Shown here: positions 1 through 5,394 of the stretch, one piece after another | Numbering within the stretch: position 1 is the stretch's first letter | Layout: each line of letters begins with the position of its first letter | Assembly (NCBI GenBank): GCA_016189825.1 | Contig: JACPRR010000133.1 | Coordinates: 1-6,961 of the forward strand | Length of the DNA stretch: 6,961 nt | DNA from: Chloroflexota bacterium | GTDB taxonomy: Bacteria; Chloroflexota; Dehalococcoidia; JACPPY01 | Direction: 5' to 3' | Translations under genes and position numbers: made by a program | The notes under the pieces: model-generated | Database searches by the model: none | What the model saw: the letters and a program-made list of their open reading frames with translations, nothing else | What the model was told of the DNA's origin: nothing

Positions 1-1
1 G

Positions 2-631
2 CACAATCTAGGGTATTGGCGCAACCAGCCGTATCTTGGCGCTGGCGCTGGCGCTTGCAGCCGTCTTGGCGCCTACCGGCTCTCCAATGCGAGGGACCCG
101 GAACGATACGTCCAGGTCCTCGAATCCGCCGTAATCCGTGGATGTCATGGCAATCGCAATGGGGCCCCCAAATCCAGGGTGAGAGAAGCAGAAGGGGCGT
201 CTCCGTCACCCCGGGCTGAAGCCTGGGGCATAAACAAGGATTCCCATGCCCACGGCTTCAGCCGTGGGTGGAAATCCACGGATCACGAATCCGGGAGTGT
301 TCCCCACCCGGTGGAACTGGCCGAAGGTGAGGTGTGCAAGGGGCGTGCGGCCAGGCATCTCCTGGACGTGGGGTTGCCGTTGTCCTCGCTGGAGCACCTG
401 CCGGAGGAAACGGCCATGGCTGAAACCATGATGTTGGGGCTGCGGCTGACCGAAGGCGTCCGCGCCAGCGAATTCCGCGAGCGTTTTGGCAAGGACATCG
501 AGGCAGTGTATCATGCGCAGATCGAAGATTTGGTGCGGATCGGGCTGCTGGAATGGCAAGGTGAAGCGCTACGCCTGACGAAGCGCGGGCGCCTGCTTGG
601 CAACCAGGTGTTTTGCCGCTTCGTCGCCTGA
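2..631 (+). CDS. hemW: HemW-like radical SAM heme chaperone, C-terminal part (5' end outside window)
   Basis: An open frame enters from the left edge and ends at TGA 629-631, giving 209 visible residues. The fragment opens with HNLGYWRNQPYLG, the hallmark of HemW/coproporphyrinogen oxidase-like radical SAM proteins. It closes with the HemW C-terminal domain: ETMMLGLRLTEGV, then GLLEWQGEALRLTKRGRLLG and NQVFCRFVA. The radical SAM CxxxCxxC part would lie upstream of the window. HemW binds heme and delivers it to membrane cytochromes; older annotations call it oxygen-independent coproporphyrinogen III oxidase. Two oddities stand out. The usual GAGAHS motif reads GAGACS here. About 90 residues separate LESAV (around residue 44) from AETMMLGL (around residue 140), where I would expect about 20. 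This extra stretch contains two palindromes read in frame. Family identity is secure, but whether the protein still works is uncertain. A downstream ATG at 416 in the same frame is not the start. Confidence 0.9.
   Translation, partial: HNLGYWRNQPYLGAGAGACSRLGAYRLSNARDPERYVQVLESAVIRGCHGNRNGAPKSRVREAEGASPSPRAEAWGINKDSHAHGFSRGWKSTDHESGSVPHPVELAEGEVCKGRAARHLLDVGLPLSSLEHLPEETAMAETMMLGLRLTEGVRASEFRERFGKDIEAVYHAQIEDLVRIGLLEWQGEALRLTKRGRLLGNQVFCRFVA
209..268. repeat. REP/IS200-IS605-type palindrome pair inside hemW
   Basis: Two hairpins lie 20 bp apart. The first has arms 209-216 and 221-228 (CCCCGGGC / GCCTGGGG, one G-T pair) and loop TGAA. The second has arms 249-256 and 261-268 (CCCACGGC / GCCGTGGG, perfect) and loop TTCA. 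The loops are reverse complements, so the two hairpins form an inverted pair, as in REP/BIME units. GGATTC at 238-243 and GAATCC at 287-292 form a further inverted repeat around the second hairpin. Hairpins of the type CCCACGGC-TTCA-GCCGTGGG are familiar to me from IS200/IS605 ends and REP sequences. No transposase is present. Both hairpins are free of stop codons in the hemW frame. Confidence 0.7.
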
Positions 632-699
632 CGCCGATTCGATGCTGCTGGAGGTCCCCCGGTGGTTTCCTCCGGGCGGGTGGGGCCGGGTTGTGCGCT

Positions 700-729
700 T
701 TGACTGGGAAACAGCGCCCCTGCTATGAT
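700..729 (+). promoter_or_regulatory. Sigma70-type extended -10 promoter for the first SDR gene
   Basis: TTGACT (700-705) and TATGAT (724-729) are separated by 18 bp, and TG at 721-722 makes an extended -10. The predicted transcription start is near 736, giving a leader of about 40 nt. The Shine-Dalgarno AAGGAG (763-768) follows, 9 nt before ATG 778. The promoter sits between hemW and the SDR gene, so the catabolic block appears to be transcribed separately from hemW. Confidence 0.65.
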
Positions 730-777
730 GGGCCGATTCCAAAAAGGACGCGCATTTACGTGAAGGAGTAAGAAACG

Positions 778-1638
778 ATGGCTGGAAAACTTGCTGGTAA
801 GGTAGCTGCTGTGACCGGTGGTGGCGGTGGAATCGGCGGCGGGATATCTTCTGGGCTGGCAGCCGAGGGAGCTAAGGTCGTGGTGAACGACCTCGGCCGC
901 AACGCCGATGGTGCTTCCGCGGCTGATATCAAGGTCCAGGAGATAAAGAAAGCCGGCGGTGAGGCCGCGGCCAGCTACGATAGCGTGAGCTCGATGGCCG
1001 GTGGCGAAAGCATCATCAGCACCGCGATCAGCAAGTTCGGCAGGATTGACATCGTGGTCAACTGCGCGGCGAACTATGCCATCAAGTCAGCCATAGAGAT
1101 GACGGAAAAGGACTGGGACTCGATCCTGGCCGTCCATCTTAAAGGCCATTTCGCTGTAGCCAAAGCGGCGATGCCGCACATGGTCGCGCAGAAGTCCGGC
1201 AGGATAATCAACTTCTCCTCCCGCGGCGCCTTCGTCCGGGGCGGCAACCTGGCCTACGCCACTTCCAAGGCGGGGATAATGGGGTTTACCTCTTTCCTGT
1301 CCGAGGAACTGAAACCATACAACATCACTGTCAATGCCATAATGCCCAGCGCGGTCACCCAACTATTCCAGCATAAGGGCCGCGATGCCAGGGATGACGG
1401 GATGCCGGTACCGCCGAGGATGGGTGGGGATTACGTGGCCCCAATGGTGGTCTATCTGTGCACAGACGCAGCGCAGAACATCACCGGCCGCTACATATAT
1501 GCGGCTGCGGGAGACTTCTGCCTCTATGTCCACCCCCTGCGGATGTCATCGGCCAACGTATTTGTGCGCAAGCCCGAGGGCAAGTGGACGGTGGATGAGC
1601 TTGGCGAGATGGTCCCTGGCCTGTTGGGGCTCGATTAA
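778..1638 (+). CDS. Short-chain dehydrogenase/reductase, MFE-2-like 3-hydroxyacyl-CoA dehydrogenase type
   Basis: This 286-residue protein is a classical Rossmann-fold SDR. The nucleotide-binding motif TGGGGGIG is at residues 13-20. The acidic end of beta-2 (VVVNDLG, Asp38) usually goes with NAD(H) preference. NCAA at 95-98 replaces NNAG. The catalytic residues are Ser147, Tyr160 and Lys164 (YATSK). The tetrad Asn position is His120 (VHLKG), as I recall for relatives of peroxisomal multifunctional enzyme type 2. The C-terminus extends past the core with VVYLCTD, ITGRYIYAAAGD and a KWTVDELGEMVP tail. That tail is shared with the SDR at 3299, so the two are paralogues. The likely reaction is reversible oxidation of a hydroxyacyl-CoA (or cyclic alcohol) to the oxo form in the cytoplasm. 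ATG 778 follows AAGGAG by 9 nt and lies downstream of a good promoter. Family is clear; substrate is unknown. Confidence 0.9.
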   Translation: MAGKLAGKVAAVTGGGGGIGGGISSGLAAEGAKVVVNDLGRNADGASAADIKVQEIKKAGGEAAASYDSVSSMAGGESIISTAISKFGRIDIVVNCAANYAIKSAIEMTEKDWDSILAVHLKGHFAVAKAAMPHMVAQKSGRIINFSSRGAFVRGGNLAYATSKAGIMGFTSFLSEELKPYNITVNAIMPSAVTQLFQHKGRDARDDGMPVPPRMGGDYVAPMVVYLCTDAAQNITGRYIYAAAGDFCLYVHPLRMSSANVFVRKPEGKWTVDELGEMVPGLLGLD

Positions 1639-1691
1639 GTCGATCGGGTGGACATTACTCGATTCGTCAAGCATAATTAAGGCTGAAGCTA

Positions 1692-1757
1692 CCCACGGAA
1701 CAGGCAGGCTGCCGGCCGAGGCTTACCGGGCCGGCAGCCTGTTGCTTGCATCGTGGG
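1692..1757 (+). terminator. Strong intergenic hairpin, possible attenuator/terminator or mRNA-processing element
   Basis: A perfect 13-bp stem (1705-1717 with 1729-1741, CAGGCTGCCGGCC and its complement) encloses an 11-nt loop. Outside it, CCCACG (1692-1697) can pair with CGTGGG (1752-1757) across an internal loop. The 3' flank is TTGCTTGC, which has some T but no clean T-run, so classical intrinsic termination is doubtful. The hairpin lies between the first SDR and the dehydratase gene. It may reduce read-through, protect the SDR mRNA, or be a repeat-derived palindrome. Confidence 0.4.
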
Positions 1758-1780
1758 CGTGTCCGAAATCCAGTTCACCA

Positions 1781-1788
1781 AGGGAGGG
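1781..1788 (+). promoter_or_regulatory. Ribosome binding site that fixes the TTG start of the dehydratase gene
   Basis: AGGGAGGG lies 5-7 nt before TTG 1794. The longer open frame begins at TTG 1746, but that codon lies just behind the 1705-1741 hairpin with no Shine-Dalgarno. The 16 extra residues it would add look like untranslated DNA. Confidence 0.65.
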
Positions 1789-1793
1789 TACCG

Positions 1794-3062
1794 TTGTTTC
1801 TCCAGGACCAGATCGAAAAATCGTGCCGCCGGCTGAAGAATATTGAAGAGAACCCGCGCCCCGAGTTCTTGCAGAGCAACAAGATCAGATATGAATTGGA
1901 GATGGAGCATGCCATGCACACGCTCGAAGCGTGGAAGGCGGGGAAGCCTTTCGCCGTCTTCGAACTGGGCGCGCACCAGTTGGCGCGCCCCCTGGGATTC
2001 GAGCCCATGGGCTTTATCGCCTGGGGAGACCGGGTGAAGGAACCTCAGAAGTACCTCGACATCGCGGTCACCAGATTCGGGTTCCCCGAGCACACCTGCG
2101 ACCGGACGATGACGGCGTTGGGCCTGTTCCTCAGCGGTGAGGTGCCGGTACCGAGGCTGGTCACCACAAGGCGGGTGCCTTGCGAGCCAGAGCGGTTTGC
2201 CGCACAGGCGGCGGCCAAGTACCTGGGAGCGCTCTTCTTCGAGGTCGACAAGCTGAATAGCACCGGGTACGAGAACATCGCTTACCTTGCTGAGCAGATG
2301 GGCGAGCTGATCGAGTTCGCGGAGAAGAGCATTCCTGGAATCAAGTACAGTGAGGAAAAGCTGGTAGAGTTGCTCGAGATGGACCAGCAAGCCCTCAACT
2401 ACCGCAGGGACACTTACGAGCTGAGGAAAAAGGTGCCCTGTCCGATCTCCCCGCAGGATGCTTTCCGGCTGACCATGGAGCCCAGCCGCCACCCCAACCC
2501 CGCCAAGGTGCTCGCATATTGCAAGGCCTACCGCGACGAGCTGTTCGAGCGGGCTGAAAAAGGCATCGGGGGGGTACCCGAGGAGCGACTGCGCATCGCC
2601 TGGCTGGCAACCGGCCCCTTCGGCAGGGCGACGTTCGATATGTTGACGAGGAAGGGCGTTAGCCTGCCCTGGTTCCACTACGGGGTCGGTCCCGTCAGCT
2701 ACGGCGTGATCCGTGACGACTATGGGGACGACAGCGTCTACGGCCGGAAGCTCACGCCACTGGAGGACATGCAACGCGTCGCCAACGCCAACGTCTGGGG
2801 CGGGGGCGCTGACCAATGGGTGGACCCTCTGATCAAGGCGTGCAAGGAACTCAAGATCGACGCCGTCGTGGATTTTCTGCAGCCCGGCTGCGTGACGACG
2901 AAGAACCTGAAGAGGATCACTGCGCAAAGAGTGAAAGAAGAGGTTGGCATCCCGACGCTCGATCTTGAGGGACGGGAGTTCTTCACCAGCGACGCGAGCG
3001 CCGCGGAGATGAACCGGAAGCTCGAAGAGTTCTTGGACATGTGCATCGCGAACAAGAACTAA
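1794..3062 (+). CDS. 2-hydroxyacyl-CoA dehydratase / benzoyl-CoA reductase family subunit (HgdB/BcrC-like)
   Basis: From TTG 1794 the product is 422 residues, normal for one subunit of the HgdB/HadB/FldB/BcrC family. In known members two such subunits form a cytoplasmic heterodimer. Each carries a [4Fe-4S] cluster and receives an electron from an ATP-dependent activator, for radical elimination of water or reduction of a ring. The family is recognised from the domain course: EHTCDRT (Cys102), a VPCEPERF segment (Cys130), the QQALNYRRDTYELRKKVPCPIS helix region, RLRIAWLATGPFG opening the second domain, and FLQPGCVTTKN (Cys366) followed by GIPTLDLEGREF. Cys102, Cys130 and Cys366 are the best cluster-ligand candidates. 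The gene stands between two SDR genes and has no partner subunit or activator beside it. GREF replaces the more usual Asp-containing motif after GIPTL, so it is a divergent branch. The substrate is unknown, and dehydratase versus reductase activity cannot be decided. Confidence 0.85.
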   Translation: MFLQDQIEKSCRRLKNIEENPRPEFLQSNKIRYELEMEHAMHTLEAWKAGKPFAVFELGAHQLARPLGFEPMGFIAWGDRVKEPQKYLDIAVTRFGFPEHTCDRTMTALGLFLSGEVPVPRLVTTRRVPCEPERFAAQAAAKYLGALFFEVDKLNSTGYENIAYLAEQMGELIEFAEKSIPGIKYSEEKLVELLEMDQQALNYRRDTYELRKKVPCPISPQDAFRLTMEPSRHPNPAKVLAYCKAYRDELFERAEKGIGGVPEERLRIAWLATGPFGRATFDMLTRKGVSLPWFHYGVGPVSYGVIRDDYGDDSVYGRKLTPLEDMQRVANANVWGGGADQWVDPLIKACKELKIDAVVDFLQPGCVTTKNLKRITAQRVKEEVGIPTLDLEGREFFTSDASAAEMNRKLEEFLDMCIANKN

Positions 3063-3103
3063 TACTTGGTTGCGTGGTTACCTGTACGTCGGCTCAGAGC
3101 AAC

Positions 3104-3212
3104 CTGTCATTCCGAGCGCAGCGAGGAATCTCTTCTCGTAGGACCATTGCCGCTACGGCGGCAGAGATTCTTCGACTCGTCCCGATAGAACCGGGACGGC
3201 TCAGAATGACAG
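3104..3212. mobile_element. MITE-like imperfect inverted-repeat element
   Basis: The element is about 109 bp with terminal inverted repeats CTGTCATTCCGAGC (3104-3117) and GCTCAGAATGACAG (3199-3212), matching at 13 of 14 positions. Internal pairs follow: GAGGAATCTCT (3123-3133) with AGAGATTCTTC (3163-3173), a GCCGC/GCGGC hairpin (3149-3162), and CGTCCCG/CGGGACG (3178-3184 with 3192-3198). The whole can fold into a branched cruciform or RNA. It encodes no transposase. I recall very similar GTCATTCnGAGCG...GAATCTC repeats scattered through many bacterial genomes, including Chloroflexota. No clear target-site duplication is visible. It separates the dehydratase gene from the second SDR. Confidence 0.75.
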
Positions 3213-3298
3213 CCCACGGTGCTTGTGAACTGTACGCGTGTATCTGCGAGCAAATACCAGCGCCGGGGTCCGGCGACCGAAAAACAGGGGGGGATTCA

Positions 3299-4213
3299 AT
3301 GGACTGGCTGAAGGGGAAAGTGGCAATAGTTACCGGCTCGGGCCAGGGGATCGGCCGGGCTATAGCCAGGGCCATGGCCGCGGAAGGCGCCAGGTTGGTG
3401 ACCAACTCCCGGCGACCGGGGACCAGCGGCGGCGACGCCGAGACGACCGCTGGGGAAATCTCCAAGTCCGGAGGCCAGGCCGTTCCTTTCTTCGGGGACG
3501 TGTCCAGGTTCACCGATGCCGAAAAGCTGGTGCGGACGGCCACCGATACTTTCGGCAGGCTCGACATCCTGGTCAACAACGCCGTTGTTTACGGTAGCGG
3601 CCTCATTTGGGAGGCAGCCGAGGAGGGCTGGGATGGCTGCATGGACACGGGCCTTAAGGGCGTGTTCAATTGCACCAGACATGCCTCCGCCATCAGGAAG
3701 GAGCAACGTTGGGGGCGCATCCTGAGCGCGGCCTCGGTCTCGTGGAAGGGCTCCTATGCCAACTCGACCTATGGAGCCGCCAAGGCCGGGATCGTTGGCT
3801 TCACAAGGTGCATCGCCAGGGACCTCGGCCAGTTCGGGATAACCTGCAACGCCTATGCGCCGCACGCGGCCACACGGTGGACTATGAGCGAGGACGCAGT
3901 GGCGCGGCAGGAGAGACGGTACCGGGCGGGAATGATAAGCAAGGAACAGTTTGAAGATGCAGTGCACAAAGTGCCGGCCCCCGAGGTAGTTCCTCCATTT
4001 CTCGTCTATCTGTGCACTGACCTGGCGTCAGACATTAACGGGCAGGTATTCGCCATACGCGGGGGAAAAATCGCGGTGTATACGGAACCCAAGGAGGCGA
4101 ACCCCATCTTCAAGCAGGGAGGCATGTGGACCGTGGAAGAACTGCGCGAGGTGGTGCCAAACACGGTGCTCAAAGACTACAAGAATCCGGCGCCTCCGGG
4201 GGCGCCCCAGTAA
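3299..4213 (+). CDS. Short-chain dehydrogenase/reductase, paralogue of the first SDR
   Basis: The 304-residue SDR starts at ATG 3299 behind a G-rich ribosome site (GGGGGGG at 3287-3293, then A). The open frame continues upstream to 3041, but that part reads through the MITE and the end of the dehydratase gene and is not coding. Motifs are TGSGQGIG (12-19), NNAV (93-96), and Tyr158/Lys162 (YGAAK). The basic beta-2 end NSRRP (36-40) suggests NADP(H), unlike the first SDR. The usual Ser 13 residues before Tyr is Ala145; a Ser sits at 146, one residue closer. The tetrad Asn position is Gly118 (TGLKG). APHAATRW replaces the common PG motif, as in MFE-2-like enzymes. The tail VYLCTD...GQVFAIRGG...MWTVEELREVVP matches the first SDR's tail and goes on with a Pro-rich end. 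The likely role is hydroxyacyl-CoA/oxoacyl-CoA interconversion; substrate unknown. Confidence 0.88.
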   Translation: MDWLKGKVAIVTGSGQGIGRAIARAMAAEGARLVTNSRRPGTSGGDAETTAGEISKSGGQAVPFFGDVSRFTDAEKLVRTATDTFGRLDILVNNAVVYGSGLIWEAAEEGWDGCMDTGLKGVFNCTRHASAIRKEQRWGRILSAASVSWKGSYANSTYGAAKAGIVGFTRCIARDLGQFGITCNAYAPHAATRWTMSEDAVARQERRYRAGMISKEQFEDAVHKVPAPEVVPPFLVYLCTDLASDINGQVFAIRGGKIAVYTEPKEANPIFKQGGMWTVEELREVVPNTVLKDYKNPAPPGAPQ

Positions 4214-4218
4214 GAAAC

Positions 4219-5196
4219 CTATGTTCCCCGGCTAATACCCAATAGCGCGGCCAATTCGGCAGGGGTGTATTTTCCGGGGAGCTCGCGCTTCCTTGCCATC
4301 TCCTCGGAAAGGGTGACCAGTCCTTTGTTGACGGGCGCCTTTGTGCCCAACCGGCGGGCCAACCGGACGACCTCTCCGTTCAGAAAGTCTGACTCCACGG
4401 TCCCCTGCCTCCTGGCGAGGCTTTGCCATGTCGAGTCCTTGACCTTCAGGATCAACTGGCCCCGGAGTGGCATGACGGTCTCGGGCCATTCCTTCGCCTG
4501 GTCTTCATCCGAAATCCAGGCTATACCTGCCTTCGCCAGCAGGCCTTCCATCTCCTTTTGCGTGGCTTGAATGATGAAGTCAACATCCCTCCGGTTGGCG
4601 TTTGTCAGCGAGTAGACTGCGTTGGACACCGCCATCACGAGCTTGCCCCATTTGTAGCGCATGACATCCGGGCTGACCTTTACCAGGAAACCTGCGCTGC
4701 GCAGTCCCCCGGCTACGGTTTCGAGCAATGAGTCGGTCCCGCTGGGATAGCATCCCATGGTAAGCCATCCCGGCGGGTCGCGGCGGCAGGTGACCTCTCC
4801 GTCGGTGAGGTACACTCCGGCAATGCGGACCATCACCCCGTATGCCCTGGGAAACTGCCGGGACACCAGCTCCTCGTTCCGCACGCCGTTCTGGAAGCAG
4901 AATACGGGCACGTCGGCGGTCACTGCACGCAGTTGCCGCATCGCCTCTTCTGTGTGCTGCCCCTTCGCGCAGAGAAAGACCACGTCGTCAGGTCCGAAGC
5001 TGATCTTCTCGGGTCCTTCGACCGCAGGCACATGCAGCACATAAGTCTGCCCCGGCGTGACCAGCCGAAGTCCGTTGTCGTTGATCGCTTTGACATGGCC
5101 TGGGCGTGCGATGAGGACGACATCATGTCCCACACGTGCCAGATGGCCGCCGACCGCACCGCCAATCCCTCCCGCGCCGAATATTATCACTCGCAC
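4219..5196 (-). CDS. Ketopantoate reductase (PanE/ApbA) family dehydrogenase, probably not PanE itself
   Basis: The 325-residue protein starts at GTG 5196 with AGGAGA (5209-5204) 7 nt upstream. It has the KPR architecture. An N-terminal Rossmann domain carries GAGGIGG (7-13), a Lys in CAKGQHT (Lys78, like E. coli Lys72) and QNGV (Asn103, like Asn98). The C-terminal helical domain has YKWGKL (Lys185, like catalytic Lys176) and TVESDFLNG (Glu268, like Glu256). Two pantoate-contacting positions differ from E. coli PanE as I recall it: Asn180 aligns with Ala189, and Asp248 of the SMLQD segment aligns with Ser259. This points to another 2-oxo/2-hydroxy acid, or an acyl-CoA-linked substrate, reduced with NAD(P)H. 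The gene runs opposite to its neighbours: it converges on the second SDR (5 bp between stop codons) and diverges from the CoA-transferases. Family is certain; a role in pantothenate synthesis is unlikely from context. Confidence 0.88.
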   Translation of the reverse strand: MRVIIFGAGGIGGAVGGHLARVGHDVVLIARPGHVKAINDNGLRLVTPGQTYVLHVPAVEGPEKISFGPDDVVFLCAKGQHTEEAMRQLRAVTADVPVFCFQNGVRNEELVSRQFPRAYGVMVRIAGVYLTDGEVTCRRDPPGWLTMGCYPSGTDSLLETVAGGLRSAGFLVKVSPDVMRYKWGKLVMAVSNAVYSLTNANRRDVDFIIQATQKEMEGLLAKAGIAWISDEDQAKEWPETVMPLRGQLILKVKDSTWQSLARRQGTVESDFLNGEVVRLARRLGTKAPVNKGLVTLSEEMARKRELPGKYTPAELAALLGISRGT

Positions 5197-5242
5197 CGTT
5201 TTGTCTCCTGTGATGGGGAAAGGTCACTTTGCCCGGTGAACA

Positions 5243-5270
5243 CTTATCATTTCCGAGGCCGTGCTGTCAA
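5243..5270 (-). promoter_or_regulatory. Promoter for the KPR-like gene
   Basis: On the minus strand a perfect -35 TTGACA (5270-5265) is followed, after 16 bp, by GATAAG (5248-5243), which keeps four of six -10 bases. Transcription would start near 5236, about 40 nt before the GTG start. The -35 is strong and the -10 moderate. Confidence 0.5.
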
Positions 5271-5295
5271 CCCGATTCTCGGGTGCGAAACGCAT

Positions 5296-5324
5296 TTGCT
5301 GGCAACCTCTGAAACAGATAGAAT
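5296..5324 (+). promoter_or_regulatory. Promoter for the CoA-transferase pair
   Basis: TTGCTG (5296-5301) and TAGAAT (5319-5324) are spaced by 17 bp. TAGAAT matches five of six -10 bases; the -35 is weak, which fits an activated or repressed promoter. The predicted start is near 5331. It is divergent from the KPR-gene promoter, with the two -35 boxes about 25 bp apart. Confidence 0.5.
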
Positions 5325-5335
5325 GAAGGGTTGCC
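5301..5335. promoter_or_regulatory. Operator-like inverted repeat over the CoA-transferase promoter
   Basis: GGCAACC (5301-5307) and GGTTGCC (5329-5335) are perfect inverted arms with centres 28 bp apart. They bracket the -10 box TAGAAT and touch the -35 end and the predicted transcription start. This geometry would suit a dimeric regulator or a DNA-looping pair of half sites, but a short RNA stem is also possible. No regulator gene lies in the window. Confidence 0.35.
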
Positions 5336-5394
5336 CGGACAAGTGTTAGCACGGTCTGGTAGACACCAAGTCAATGGAAATCGAGGGTGCTCGC

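Noticed and set aside
38..55. Three tandem GGCGCT units as a microsatellite
   Set aside because: They encode the conserved Gly-Ala run of HemW at normal length, so no expansion is evident.
209..268. CRISPR array
   Set aside because: There are only two palindromes, inverted to each other, with no repeated direct units or spacers.
650..676. hemW terminator in 632-699
   Set aside because: Only competing 5-bp pairings (GGAGG/CCTCC, CCCGG/CCGGG) and no T-run; not convincing.
1746..1793. TTG 1746 as start of the dehydratase gene
   Set aside because: It has no Shine-Dalgarno and lies in the flank of the 1705-1741 hairpin; TTG 1794 has AGGGAGGG.
1689..2927. Long minus-strand open frame opposite the dehydratase gene (412 codons)
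   Set aside because: It mirrors the plus-strand gene's codon bias, resembles no family I know, and the plus strand has clear family motifs and a ribosome site.
3041..3298. Upstream extension of the second SDR frame
   Set aside because: It runs through the 3' end of the dehydratase gene and the MITE; the SDR fold begins at MDWLKGKVAIVTG with its own ribosome site.
3296..3967. Minus-strand open frame opposite the second SDR
   Set aside because: It is a shadow of a well-supported SDR gene.
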